Of a stretch of DNA of 64,000 bases, positions 12,553 through 24,818 are shown one piece after another. The stretch is from Arachis hypogaea. Lineage: Eukaryota > Streptophyta > Magnoliopsida > Fabales > Fabaceae. The stretch lies in NCBI RefSeq assembly GCF_003086295.3, contig NC_092048.1, positions 1,617,001 through 1,681,000 of the forward strand. The letters are read 5' to 3'. Made by a program: the position numbers and the translations under genes. Below the pieces are notes generated by a model. It did not search any database. It saw only the letters and a list, made by a program, of their open reading frames with translations, and was not told the origin of the DNA. Every line of letters starts with the position of its first letter. Position 1 is the first letter of the stretch.

Positions 12553-12926
12553 TGTAGGGAGCTCTCGACCATCCCACATCCAACTCAAAATTTTAAGGTG
12601 TTAAGTTAATGAATTTTTTACGCCATTCGGACCACTTTTATCGAAAAGACTTTTGATACTTCACCTTAAATACCCCTTAAAATCATACCGATTAAACCAT
12701 CGACTCTGATACCACTTTGTTAGACCAACCGTGAGAAGCTCTCGACCATCAGAGAGATTTCGGGAGGAATCAAGTGAGATAACATAAGATGAAAAAATAC
12801 TATATCCAATTCAAAACCTTAAGGTGTCAAGTTAATGGGTCTCTCATCTTATAAACTCCTCACTCTTTTTTACTTTCTTTAACGTGGGACTAACTTTATA
12901 CACTTTTCACACTTGCAACACTAACA
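12553..12926 (-). mobile_element. TRIM-like LTR remnant
   Basis: A complete LTR lies at 12718-12926 (minus strand TGTTAGTGTTGC...TCTAACA, 209 bp), followed on that strand by AGTGGTATCAGAGTC, a good initiator tRNA-Met primer-binding site. A shortened second LTR-like block (about 12553-12610) shares GAGCTCTCGACCAT and TTAAGGTGTTAAGTTAATG. No coding sequence is present. Confidence 0.65.
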
Positions 12927-13714
12927 ATTACTAATATAATTGGGCAAGAGAATCTTGGGAAGATTTGTTTGATCAGAGGTCATTATTTGGTAACGATACA
13001 TGTTTATTAATTAATTTATCCTTACATTTAATAAACGTGTATAATAAACAATATATTTGCGGCGGGTTTAGATCAATTTTAAAAAAATATTAATCCAATT
13101 TAAAATATATAATTTATTGCTTAGAACAGATTAATTTTATTTTTAAATTTAATCCAATCCAAATGGTTTGGATGGAATGGAATCAGTTTATTTAATTTTT
13201 TAAAATATAAAATTTTAAAATTTTATTATTAAAACAAAGTAATTTTAGGTTAGTAAAATAAATAAATAAATAAATCTTTTTTTATATTTAAAAAAATTTA
13301 TTTAGTATAAATAATAAACAACATAATTGCCTTTTATAATTATTGTACTATTATTAAATAACATTTTTGCATTTGCAATATGCACTTTAATTTGCTTCCA
13401 AATTATCTTGAAATTCATTAAGATCAATATTCATGGCAGAAAATGGACTTCAAAGTTCAAGTTGCAATTACAAAAATGATACTTAAACTATGTTTCCTAG
13501 AGGTTCATCAAGGTACGTATCACAAGATCAAACTAGGATCGAGCCTAAATACATTAATATTTTATAATTATAACATTTATTTAAGAAAATAATTATTTAA
13601 AATAAAAAAATACAACAAAGACAATATGAGAAAAAAAAAAAACAGTAACACCATACAATATATCAAGAAAAAAATATTAGGTGACTAACATTTTCTTTTT
13701 GTTTTACCTTATAT
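12927..13714. other. Intergenic stretch
   Basis: AT-rich; no gene or bounded element recognised. Confidence 0.5.
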
Positions 13715-14135
13715 TTGAATTAAGAAAAAAACGATAAATAAGTCGTTGACCTTTTATCTCGAAGTCAAATAAGTTTTTGGCTAATTGAAAATACAAAAAC
13801 GTTATTCACTTTTTAAAAAGCGAAACATCTAAGTCCGTCAGAGGACCTATTTGTCCTTATATATTTTGGACTTAAATATCTCGTATTTTAAAACGTGGAG
13901 AATATTTTTGTATTTTCAATTAGTAAAAAACTTACGTGTCTTCAAATTAAAAAAGGTGGAAACTCAGGTGCAGCCGACTTCACGTGAAGTTGATAGTTGA
14001 GAACCGTTAGATGATTTGACTGATTTGACTAAATTTTTATCTAACGGTTCTCAACTATCAACCTCACATGAAGTCGACTGCACATGAGTTTTTACCGTTA
14101 AAAAATCAAGAACTTATTTATCTTTTTCTTGAATT
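13715..14135. mobile_element. Foldback element carrying a nested MITE
   Basis: Left arm (AAGAAAAAAACGATAAATAAG, then CTAATTGAAAATACAAAAA) and right arm are inverted copies of each other. The right arm is interrupted by a family C MITE at 13955-14096. The exact outer ends and target duplication were not resolved. It lies just downstream of the P450-3 stop codon. Confidence 0.6.
13955..14096. mobile_element. 142-bp MITE (family C, copy 2)
   Basis: Same length and termini as the element at 9726-9867 (GGTGGAAACTCAGGTGCAG at the left end). Flanks ATTAAAAAA / GTTAAAAAA match at 8 of 9 positions, consistent with a Mutator-type 9-bp target duplication. Nested inside an older foldback element. Confidence 0.88.
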
Positions 14136-14160
14136 AATACTAACTAGTTCACTCTCCATA

Positions 14161-17100
14161 TCAAGATTTAGAATGAAATGAGTGAAGTATTGGCTCAAGA
14201 TAAAGTGGTTCTTTCTTGGTGACTGTCATTCCACTCAACTCACTCATGTCCATTTCTAAATCATCATCATCACCATTACTATTATTATTAGGAACCTTCC
14301 AATCAAACCAATATAAAAGATTAGCCATCAAATATTCAGCTGATGCAATCCCAAATGAAACTCCAGGACAACCCCTTCTTCCAATACCAAATGGGATTAA
14401 TTGAAAATCTATTACCTTATAATCAACTTGTTGATCATGATTATTACCTTCAAATCTTTCAGGAATAAACTCTTCAGCATTTTCCCATAACTTAGGGTCC
14501 CTATGAATTGCATATGAATTCACATACACGGTTGTTTTGTTGGGAATGTTGTAGCCTTTGAGTTTCACACTTGTTGATGTTTCTCTAGGGACTAAAAGTG
14601 GAACTGGTGGATGTAATCTTAGGGTTTCTTTGATTACACATTTCATGTAATTCATTTGGTTTAGATGATTTTCTTCTATCTTGGATTTTCCATCCACAAT
14701 TATTCTTCTCACCTCTTCTTGGGCTTTCTTCATGCATTTTGGGTTCTTGGCAAGTTCGGCAAAAGCCCATTCAAGAGTTGTTGAAACTGTGTCACTCCCT
14801 CCCACAAACATGTCCTACAATTTTAGATTTTCTTTTATATGCATCATAATAATTAGCATATAGAATAAATGACCATTTGTATCCATAAAAGATAAAAATA
14901 CTGACATATATACTCACACTAAATCGAAACTAAACTTGTATCCACGCAAGATGCCTGCCGTGTGACAAAAGTACTCTACGTGGCACTCCAACCTTCCAAA
15001 GACAGGGTACTTTTATCACACGGAAGGCATCTTGCGTGCATACAAGTTTAGTTTTGATTTAGTGTGGGTATATATGTCAGCGTTTTCATCTTTTATGGGT
15101 ACAAATGGTTATTTATTCTTAGTATATATTATAAATGCTCAAAAATTTTAATATAATTTAATTTGGAAAAATCAAGAAATAAGTTTAGAATGATGAATAA
15201 TTTTATTATTTGGGTGGAAAAGAAATGCAATCATGTAAGCACATGATAAAGAGAAAAAGACATAAAACATAATATTCTAATGAACCAATGAGTGGGGTTT
15301 AGGTGAGAGAAATTAATTAAAAAGATATTTTGAAAATTTTTATGTGTAAATAAAAATTTAATTTTAATATATTGATAATATAAAATAGGGTAAAGTATAT
15401 TTTTTGTCCCTGAAGTTTGGCAAAAGTTTTAAAAATACCCTTAAGTTTTATTTTGTTTCAATTTTGTCCCAAAAGTTTTTTATTTGTATCAAATATACTC
15501 TCGACGGCTAAATTTTCATAGAATTTAAGACCAATCTAACAATAATGCATAAAAATTATGCTTGATTTGCTTGTGTTGAGGGTTGTTCTTATGAAATTGT
15601 TGTTGAATTATTGGTCTTAAATTTTTTAAAAAATTAGTCGTCAGGTGTACATTTGATGCAAATTAAAAATTTTTGGGACAAAATTGAAACAAAATAAAAC
15701 TTAAGGGTATTTTTGAAACTTTTGTCAAACTTCAGGCACAAAAAATATACTTTACCCTATAAAATATTTTATACAATTACTCAATTAAATTCATATATTT
15801 CGATGATTTATACAAAAATTAATTATTTTTACTAATATATATGTATATAATTTTATAAATTAAATTCTTGTAGAAAACTTAAATATTATTTACACAAAAA
15901 ATATACTTTAAACTTTAAGTAAGATATGATAAAGAGAGAGTTGAAAATCATACCATAAGGATTCCTCTGATGGTATCTCCGGTGAGCTCAAATTCAAGCA
16001 TGTTTTTTTCTTGAAGTTGAAGAAATATATCAATAAAGTCTTTATTATCATAAGAACGATCATTAATAATATTCTTGTCCTTTTTCTTTCTCTTATGCTC
16101 TTCAATAACCTCTTCCAAAAACGCATCTAATTCATCAAAAGTAACCTTCAATCTTGAGTTGAAACCGGTAAGAACATCAACCCAATCCAATGAAGGAAAC
16201 AAATCTCCAATCCCAAGTGTTGTTAATTGTGACATCATCTTTCTCACTACTTCTCCAATGCCTTTTCTACCATCAAAACTTCTTCCAAAAATGCACCTTG
16301 AAGATATGTTGTTTGCAGTTGTAATAATCATCTTAGATAGATTCACAATAGATCCTTTTGCACAAGCTTCACATATGGTGTTAATCATCATTGATACTTC
16401 ATCTTTTCTAATTGGCTGAAATGACCTTACCTATATTGAAAAAATACAAATACTAAGATTGAATATAGTATATCCAAGAATACTTATACAATCCCGCTAC
16501 GTTACCAACAGTATTTCTGTCAATTTCTGCCAACTCTTATTTATGACTATATTTAATGGAAGTGTCTTTGCGAATGTGTCTAATAAAAATGTCTTTTTTA
16601 TAACTAAGTTTAATGGAAGTGTCTTCATAGATGTATTTCTTAGATGTGTATCCTTATACATGTGTTTAAAATATAATAATTAATGAGGAGTGCTAAAAGG
16701 CCAGCAGAATTTGTGATGTTTAGCCATCAATTAGCTATCATCAATATTTTTAACGGTGTGAGATGACATTTAATAGTGTAGGATTAATCATTTTCCTTTT
16801 GATGATTAAGTGCTGACCAAATTTTAACAAAAGTGCTGGCTCCCTAGACTTTCTCATAATTAATTATTGTTGATAATAAGTTGGCAGATAATATATTGAT
16901 ACCCTATACTTTTCCATACTTATATATTCGAAGGACATATTTAATGAGAGGTTAAGAAATTAATACTTACAACCACGTATTTTTATTCTTATGTTGTTTA
17001 CTTCTTTCATTTTTAAATATTTTATAATGATGATACACATACGTATTATATCAAAAAATTATTTTTCTCAAAAATTTAAACGGATAAAATCAAGTTTACT

Positions 17101-18472
17101 TTTTTTACTTTAAATATTTTATATAAAAAAAAAATACACATATGTATATCAAAAAGTTTTTTTTAAGAATTTAAATGAATAAAATAAACTATACAAATAA
17201 TAATTATATTTTTAATATACTTCTTTACGTAAGAATTTTTTTAAGTTAGTGTTTATAACAAATTTTGTATAATTTTTTTTATTTGTCTACATGCTAAAAA
17301 ATTGTTCTTTTAGAATTAAAGGAAAGATTACTGTACATTCTAAATTTTTTTATTTTAAAAATTTTGATATTATATCATAAAAGTACTTATTCTAAAAATT
17401 TAAACTAATAAAAAGATATATATAAATTATTATTTTATATAAATATTTTTTTTATTCATCTTACTTTAAAATTATAGACATTTTAATTTTAAAAATTCTG
17501 ATATTATGTCATATAATTATTTATCTCAAAAGACTTAAACCGACAAAAAAAAAAAACACACACACACATACACAAATTATTATATTTTTGAAAACTTAAG
17601 TAAAAATAAAGATAAAGTATACCTTTTGTTTTTCGAGTTTGACAAAAGTTTTAAAAATATCCTTAAATTTTATTTTATTTCAATTTTGTTCCAAAAATTT
17701 TTTATTTGTATCAAATATACCTTCGACGGCTAAATTTTCAAAAAATTTAAGACCAATTTAACAATAATGCATGAAAATTATGCTTGATTTGTTTGTGTTG
17801 AGGATTTTTCTTATGAAATTGTTGTTGAATTGGTCTTAAATTTTTTGAAAAATTAGGCGTCAGGGGTATGTTTGATGCAAATCGAAAATTTTTGGGACAA
17901 AATTAAAACAAAATAAAACTTAGAAGTATTTTTGAAACTTTTATCAAACTTCAGCAACAAAAAATATACTTTATCCTAAAAATAAAGAATTTGTGCATTA
18001 TAGCTCTTACCCTATTTGTGCTTAGAAGCTCAAGAACACATAGCTTCCTTTTCATTCTCCACTCTTCTCCATAGGGTGCAAAACCAACCTCCTTGCATTG
18101 ATAGAAGAAAATCTTTGCAGCTTTAGTGTTTGCTCTATTGGAGAAAGCAATGTCATGTGATTTTGCTATTTCTTCAACAAGTTCCGCTGAAGAGACAACT
18201 AGGGCTTGAGTTTGCCCTAATTGAAGCAACAAAAGAGGGCCATATTTGTTAGCAAGTGCCTTTAAGGATTGGTGTGGAAGTGTTCCTAGTTGATGAAGGT
18301 TTCCAATTATTGGTAACTTTGGTGGAGATGGTGGAAGGTTATTGAACTTGTTGTTTCTTCTTGTGAACTTAACAATACACAAAATGGTTATGATTATGAA
18401 ACATAAGGTAGATAGGGTTATTGAATGTGGTTGATGTTTTAATTTCTCCTGAATTGATCGAACAAGAGACAT
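14161..18472 (-). CDS. P450-3: intact CYP71-type cytochrome P450
   Basis: Exons 18011-18472, 15954-16430 and 14161-14814 splice in phase 0 to 530 residues. An upstream in-frame ATG exists, but MSLVRSIQEK was chosen as the start because it aligns with P450-4; the upstream lysine-rich stretch is most likely 5' UTR. Visible features: anchor about 18-35, hinge LPPSPPKLP about 46-54, I-helix VGGSDT, ETLR 376-379, PERF, and heme loop PFGIGRRGCPG with Cys462. Intron 1 follows the codons for LSTNR, about 15 codons earlier than in P450-1/-2/-5. A Gly-Asp-rich insertion (SNGDDDDLE) near the C terminus lengthens it relative to its paralogues. Introns contain four MITEs. Role inferred from family: ER monooxygenase; substrate unknown. 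Confidence 0.93.
14862..15119. mobile_element. 258-bp foldback MITE in intron 2 of P450-3
   Basis: Inverted arms AGAATAAATGACCATTTGTA and AAGAATAAATAACCATTTGTA surround a GC-richer core (GCAAGATGCC...GGCATCTTGC). Flanks TAGCATAT / TAGTATAT match at 7 of 8 positions, so an 8-bp target duplication (hAT-like) is plausible. Confidence 0.75.
15388..15757. mobile_element. 370-bp MITE (family A), best-preserved copy
   Basis: Termini GGGTAAAGTATATTTTTTG and the inverse TATACTTTACCC; exact 9-bp target duplication TATAAAATA at 15379-15387 and 15758-15766, so Mutator-type. Lies in intron 2 of P450-3. Five other copies in the window were recognised by this template. Confidence 0.92.
16685..16855. mobile_element. 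171-bp MITE in intron 1 of P450-3
   Basis: Imperfect inverted termini (GAGGAGTGCTAAAAGGCCAGC and GAGAAAGTCTAGGGAGCCAGC on the other strand). Exact 9-bp target duplication ATAATTAAT at 16676-16684 and 16856-16864. Confidence 0.85.
17610..17976. mobile_element. 367-bp MITE (family A) next to a splice donor
   Basis: Family A termini with an exact 9-bp target duplication TAAAAATAA (17601-17609 and 17977-17985). It sits in intron 1 of P450-3, 34 bp downstream of the exon 1 splice donor in the direction of transcription. Confidence 0.9.
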
Positions 18473-19429
18473 TTCTTTTTTTTTCTTTTTTTTTTCTTTT
18501 TTTGCTTTTGTGTGTGTATATATAAATATAGAAATGCAAGTTGTACTTGAAAATCTTGGGATTTCTTGAATTAATATATAAGGCTCAAGAGTCAAGCTAA
18601 GATTGGATCAACTTGCGGTGTTGCCGTGTTGGGAACTTGTAACTTGTAAGTTATAAAGATCAATTATTATTGCTGAATTAAAAAAATAAAATAAAAGGAA
18701 GAAAATAAGTTTTTTTTTTATTATTATTATGTTTCGTGAAACACATGGTTCTCTGATGCACTCTGACAAAAATTATTGACTGAGAAAATCCAAAACTTAT
18801 AGTTTTTTTTTTTTTTTTCTAAAAATGTAAAGATTTCTCATTTCTTCGATGTACAATGAATTTGAGTAAATAATTCATTTTGAGTGAATATTTATATAAT
18901 AATTTCATAAAAATTAATCAGAAACGTTTCTGATAGATTAACCTATTTATATCTTGCTCAAAAAAAAAAATAATAGGTCATGAATATTATCAAGCAATGG
19001 TTATAAAAATAATAACAATTTTGTTAAGTAACCAACTAATGTATTAGCTAACTTGAGCCAGTTTTTTTAAATTTTAAAAAATGTATGCTGTCGCGCTCTC
19101 TTTTGAAAAGAAACATCCTAAAACCTAAAAAAAAAATATCTAGTAATTTATATAAAAAAATCATTCATTTATATAAAAAGAAACATCTATTTAATAAAAA
19201 AAACCTTTGAAAAAATAGCTAAAAAAAATTCAAAAAAAAAAAATACACCTCTTGAAATGAAATATTTCAAAACTTAAGAAAATAATATCCAGTAACCCAC
19301 ATAAAAAAATCATGAAAAGAAATATTCGAAAATTTTGTAAAAGAAACATCTATTTACTCGAAACGAAACATCCGAAAAAATAATTAAAGAAAAATTCAAA
19401 AAAACAAAAACAAAAAAACACTGCAAGAG
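18473..19429. other. Upstream region of P450-3
   Basis: Contains a TATA-like stretch (minus-strand CTATATTTATATATA near 18515-18530), then AT-rich sequence. From about 19085 there are repeated GAAACATC motifs, which also occur at 24605-24660, so a shared uncharacterised repeat is likely. No gene is seen. Confidence 0.4.
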
Positions 19430-19800
19430 AATGCTACGGTGGTCGGCGGCGGTGTGAATCACAAAGAGGAGGGCGATGAGGTGGTCCTAGACGCGGCGAA
19501 TCACGAGGGGGAGGGCGCTGCGGCGGCGGTACAAGTCGGCAGTGCTGCGAATCGCGAGGAAGGGCACTGCAATAGTCTTGGATGCGACGAATCGCGAGGG
19601 GGAGGGTGCTACGGCGATCGGTGGCACTGTGAAGTGTGAGGGAGGACCCTGTGGCGAGGGAGGGCGCTGCGGTGGCTAGGTGCGACGAATCGTGAAGGAG
19701 GACACTACGGTAATTGGCAGCGCTGTGAATCGCGATGAAAGACGCTGTGGTGGGAGAGGAAGACTTACATCAAGGGAAACGACGTGAGTGAGAGTGCTGG
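19430..19800. repeat. GC-rich imperfect repeat island
   Basis: A sharply GC-rich 370 bp in an AT-rich setting, built of irregular copies of CGAATCGCGAGGGGGAGGG-like units about 60-70 bp apart. It is flanked on the left by the GAAACATC repeats. Open frames here are low-complexity and match no family I know; most likely the core of an uncharacterised transposon. Confidence 0.5.
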
Positions 19801-19929
19801 AAGAAAAAAAAAGAATGGAGTGTGCAGTTATTTTTTTTTTTTTAATTTTAGAATTAGCTATAGGTTTAGGGGTGTTTTTTTGTATTATTCGAATATTTTG
19901 TTGCGATCCACATTGTAGTTGGTTAGAGT

Positions 19930-20493
19930 TAGCTTGCACCTTAGTTAATTCAATTCTCTAATTTTTTTAAACTGGAATAAAGAACAAATAACTATTTTTT
20001 TATAAAGACAAATAAATTATTAACTAAAATTAAATATTTATAAATCCTCTTCTTTTGACTACCAGAAGAAGAACTTATGTCTCAACAAAATTAATTACTT
20101 GTGTGTTTCATTTTTAATTTTAATTTTAATTAGCCAATCTATGTGTCTTAAAAAATTGGGTAAATATGTATTTATCCTTTTTCCTAGTTAGCTATCTGGA
20201 GTGCTATAGCTTCCTTTGCTTTATTTGCTACCTACTGCGTTTTATTTATTAAGACATTAACTAATCCCATTTAACTACACTACTACTTTTGCACGACAAA
20301 AGTTTCGCTACATTATATCGAATTTTTTTCATTAATATATGAAAAATAAAACTTTCATTAAAAAAATATGATATTCTAAATTAGGTGTATTATGTCGCTT
20401 TCTATACAAAAGTGTCGGTCTATTATATTAAACACTACATACACTATAGCTTTTTTTTTTTTTTATAGTAGTTTTAATTCATTGTTGTTTACA

Positions 20494-20551
<58 letters not shown>

Positions 20552-22200
20552 GCTTCTTAATAATTGCTTTTTTATTCTATAATACATCATTACAGTATGT
20601 AAATTAAAATTAAAATTAATACTCTTGAACAGTTGGTATAATATTAAATAATGGTATAATAAGGAGAAATAATAAAAATTAATCAATAATCAACTAATAT
20701 AATTTTTTATGTAAAATTTTATAATTTGAATATATAATTTTTAATTTTTAGATGTGTCAAATTTTTATTTTATTGATTATTAACACATTGTTATTATTTT
20801 TCTAACATAACCAATTTTTTTGCTGTGTATTAACAATTGCCAATATAAATTGGCATTCCTTATTCAAGATAAACAATAAGATCAAGATAATGGCTACTAA
20901 TTAAAACAGCTTTATACCCTTCAAATTAATAGTTAATAATAAGTATATATATATATATGCGGATCGGAGTGAAGATTTTTTTTTTATAGAAATAGATAGT
21001 AATATTTACTCATCAAGTAATACTACCAATAAAATAAATAAATATTATCATGAAATCATTCATTATTCTAAAGTTTAAATTAATAAATAAAAATATATAA
21101 ATAATTATATTTTTAATAGTTACACAATAGTCAAAATTAACAGTATGACTGATAAATTAAAACAGCATTAAAATAGTTAAATTCGGTTCAGATGAGATTT
21201 TAATAATATTTTTGTTAATAAAATTATTAGAAAAGGTTGACAGACTCGCGATACATGAGGATTTCTAAAGTAATATAAGAAAATGAAGATCATGTTTCAA
21301 TAAATGTTTATTTTTTAGAATAATAATTGGGAGCTAAAAATAATATAAAAATCATTATAGACAACCGCATGATGTCATCACCTAATCCATATTTTGAAAA
21401 GGAGAGAGACCGTCAAAATTCAAAAGCAAATAGGGAATGGTGTTTATTTAGAAAGGTTTTACCCTTGAAGATTTCACTCTCTTTCTTCTTATATTATATT
21501 ATTAATTTTCCAATTTATTTGTCAAGCATGAAAGAGTTTCGAAGTTTAGATGTCAATTTTTTAACGCTAAACACCGTAACTCTTTCATATTTAACAGTAT
21601 TTATTTACTTTCTCATCTATTTTTAAAGATACATCTATATTAATAATTCTACTAATAATAATGTCACTAATTCCATTCCATCAATGATGGTCATACCAAC
21701 TTAACTTTTTCATCAGTAACTTTTTAATCCTATTGGAGATAAATTGAACTTGGATAGATGAAACTAATCACAAAACTTGGCTATAACAAGTCTTATTTAT
21801 TATTTGTGGTCAAGATTTCGAAGATCATTTGTATCCTAATCTCATTACTCTCCGCATCTTTTATAATAAGAGACAATTATAAAATACAACTGAAAAATTA
21901 TTCATATAAAAAAAAAAACAAAGATATAACAATACCTTTGATTAATCAAAAAAATTTTCATGAGCAATTTTTATGAACAAAGATATAAAAAAAATTATTC
22001 ATGTTTAATTATTTTTATGTACTTATTTAATTATATATACTTATTAGTATTTAAATATGTAGAAATATTTATTTATTTCGCATTTATATGTTTATGAGTT
22101 TTGCTATCAATTTAAATGACTAGAAGAAAAAATTACAAATTTTTTAAAAATTAAAAAATATATCTTAAAATGTAACAAAAAATGACAATAATAATATTTT
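19930..22200. other. Long AT-rich stretch without genes
   Basis: Apart from a (TTA)n microsatellite at 20496-20551, I see no gene, bounded transposon or recognisable regulatory element. Confidence 0.5.
20496..20551. repeat. (TTA)n microsatellite
   Basis: About 18 units; it explains the poly-Tyr and poly-Asn open frames on either strand. Confidence 0.95.
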
Positions 22201-22204
22201 TTAA

Positions 22205-22570
22205 AATGATAACAAATAAAAATTAGTGGTAATTACTAATTAGAGACTTTCACAACTAACTAGTGCTGCAAAATAACAACGGTTTTGTGGTGTAGTTTCA
22301 AAGGCAAATTTAATGACAGTTACAAGCTGCCACAAATAAAATAAAGAATAAAATATTTTATATTTTGCAGATAGCGGTCGTCGCAATAAAGTGACGAATT
22401 CTAGATTATATACTACAAAAATAAATTGATGAACTATTCTGATATAATAGCGGTTGTTAAAAACTATCGCAAATACGTTTTTCGACATTTTAAATGACGA
22501 CGGTTACTAAAACATCGTTGATCCATTTTGTGGCGATTAAATTTTTAAAAAATCGTCGCTATTTTTCATA
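22205..22570. repeat. Possible CACTA sub-terminal remnant
   Basis: Contains repeated GCGGTTGTTAAAAA/GCGGTCGTCGCAA/GTGGCGATTAAA-like motifs in both orientations, as in sub-terminal parts of CACTA elements. No CACTA terminus was found. Confidence 0.35.
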
Positions 22571-22688
22571 CTCCATGTAATGACTTTTTTTTTTTTTTGC
22601 CTGAAGGAATTGAGCCCTTTTGAAAGGCATAATTTGAGTATGGAAAATACTATACTTTCAATAACACTATTTTTAGACTAAATAATTT

Positions 22689-23095
22689 GAAAAAAGAACA
22701 AATAGGTCTCTGACCTTTTGTTTCGTGGATATTTTCGTTTCTAACCATTGAAAAATACTTTTAAATCCTTGACTTTCACAAAACTTGGACGGATCAGTCC
22801 CTTCGTCCAAATGCCTCCGTCAGACCCAACGGAAAAGTCTGACGTGGTTCCCATAATGCTTGCCACGCGTACGCGTGGGTCACGGGTACGCGTCGCGTGA
22901 GAGGGAAGTCTGTCAGGCGACGCGTATGCGTGACAAGCTTTACGGGAGCCATGTCAGACTTTTCCGTTGGGTCTTGGACGGAAGGACTGATCCGTCCAAG
23001 TTTTGTGAAGGTCATGGATTTAAAAATATTTTTCAATGGTCATTAACGAAAATATCCGCGGGACAAAAGGTCAGGGACCTATTTGTCCTTTTCTC
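22689..23095. mobile_element. 407-bp foldback MITE (family F), Mutator-type
   Basis: Near-perfect inverted arms: GAAAAAAGAACAAATAGGTC at the left, GAGAAAAGGACAAATAGGTC from the right. GC-rich core with ACGCGTACGCGT-like palindromes. Exact 9-bp target duplication AAATAATTT (22680-22688 and 23096-23104). Its termini resemble those of the Pack-MULE at 32616-34316. Confidence 0.9.
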
Positions 23096-23525
23096 AAATA
23101 ATTTTTATAAGGATATAAAATACAATTGTTATTAATTAATTATGCATTAAAAATATTTTTTAATTAAGAAAAAAGAAAACGTGTATTAATTGTTAATAAA
23201 ATACTGGCGTCAAATAATATCTATAAAGAGAATGCTAATGTAGTGGGATTATTGGACTTTTATGTTCTATCCAACTCGGTAAAATGTGTCTTTTAATTTT
23301 TTTTTTATTTTCTTTTCACTCTCAAATCTTACCAACTATATTTGCAAATTATCTTAAAAAAAATATTCATTTTATAAAATATACTTCAAATAAAATTTAG
23401 ACTACAATCATAAAAAGATGCTCAAAGTATGTTTCTTTGAGTTTAAGCACACTATATATATATACATACACAACAATAACTTATGCCCACATTTCATACA
23501 CCATTTTATATAAGTGGATAGTTAC
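23096..23525. other. Intergenic stretch
   Basis: AT-rich; no gene or bounded element recognised. Confidence 0.5.
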
Positions 23526-23660
23526 AACAACAATAAAAAAGCATCGTCCTATTAGGTGGGATGGACTATATGAATCAAACGATGTCATTAAACTCTATCA
23601 TATATCATGTCTACAGAAAGACCGTTTATATGTAGATCTTATTTGATCACTTCATAAATA
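23526..23660 (-). mobile_element. RTE-LINE 3' tail, short copy
   Basis: About 135 bp match the 3' tail at 6262-6400 (shared motifs AGACCGTTTATATGTAGATC and the weakened CCTATTAGGTGGGA stem). It is severely 5'-truncated and 60 bp downstream of the P450-4 stop codon. Confidence 0.65.
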
Positions 23661-23723
23661 GTTATTATTGAAAAATAAAACAAGTACACAAGGAACTAAT
23701 AACAAAGTAAAATGGCAATAATC

Positions 23724-24761
23724 TCAACAAATTAAGTAAGGCATTGGCTCTAAATAAAGTGGATGTTTTTTGCTAATGCTTAACCCACTCAACTCACTCA
23801 TATCTATCAATGCACCATTATTATTAGGAACCTTCCAATCAAACAAATAGAGAAGGTTAGCCATCACATACTCAAGAGAAGCAACTGCAAATGAAACTCC
23901 GGGACAAGCCCTTCTCCCAATTCCAAATGGGATCAATTGAAAACCTATTCCCTTATAATCAACTTGTTGGGTACCTTCAAATCTTTCAGGAATAAACTCT
24001 TCAGCATTGTCCCATAATTTAGGGTCTCTATGAATTGCATATGAATTTATATATATGGCTACTTTTTTGGGAATGTGGTACCCTTTTATTTCCACACTAT
24101 TTGCTGTCTCTCTTGGAATTAAAAATGGACCTGGTGGATGTAATCTAAGAGTTTCTTTGATTACACACTTCATGTACTTCATTTGATTTATATCATTTTC
24201 CTCTATCATGGATTTTCCACCCACAATTCTTCTTACCTCTTCTTGTACTTTTTTCATGGTCTTTGGATTATTAGCAAGTTCTGCAAAGACCCATTCAATA
24301 GTTGATGAAACAGTGTCACTTCCCGCAACAAACATATCCTACAATTATGGAAGATGTATAATTATTGTAAGGAAAAGTATATAGAAATAAGAGGTAATCA
24401 GCCAAAAATAAATAATTTAACTAATTTATAATTATATTTAATTAATTTTATTTGTTTTTAATTTATAATATTTGATATTAATTGTTTCTCATCTCAAATT
24501 AAAATTCTAAATGATACGTTGGAGAAATAGGGGTGGGGATCACGGAACTTCTAATAATCCCGATTCTTAGTATATAAAAAAATTTATAAAATATATAAAA
24601 GAACATTTATTTAGTATGAAAAAGAAACATTCTGATACTTAGTAGAAGAAACATCCTAATGCCTAGTATAAGCACCATCTACGTAGAGGTTTTAGATTCA
24701 CCCATAGGCATTTGACTGGTTTTTAGCTGGTACCCTCTTCCCTAGCATTGTTGTTATTGTA

Positions 24762-24818
<57 letters not shown>

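Noticed and set aside
12404..12604. 66-codon open frame rich in Pro, Tyr and Thr
   Set aside because: Lies over the sub-terminal repeats and right end of a hAT MITE.
18473..18595. Longer N terminus of P450-3 starting at an upstream ATG
   Set aside because: The extra 41 residues are Lys-rich and lack homology to paralogues, whereas MSLVRSIQEK aligns with P450-4.
19439..19939. Gly/Ala-rich and Ser/Pro-rich open frames
   Set aside because: Low-complexity translation of the GC-rich repeat island; no conserved domain.
20392..20686. Open frames with poly-Tyr or poly-Asn runs
   Set aside because: They only translate the (TTA)n microsatellite.
22794..23135. Open frames of 80-91 codons on both strands
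   Set aside because: Both lie in the palindromic core and arm of the 407-bp MITE.
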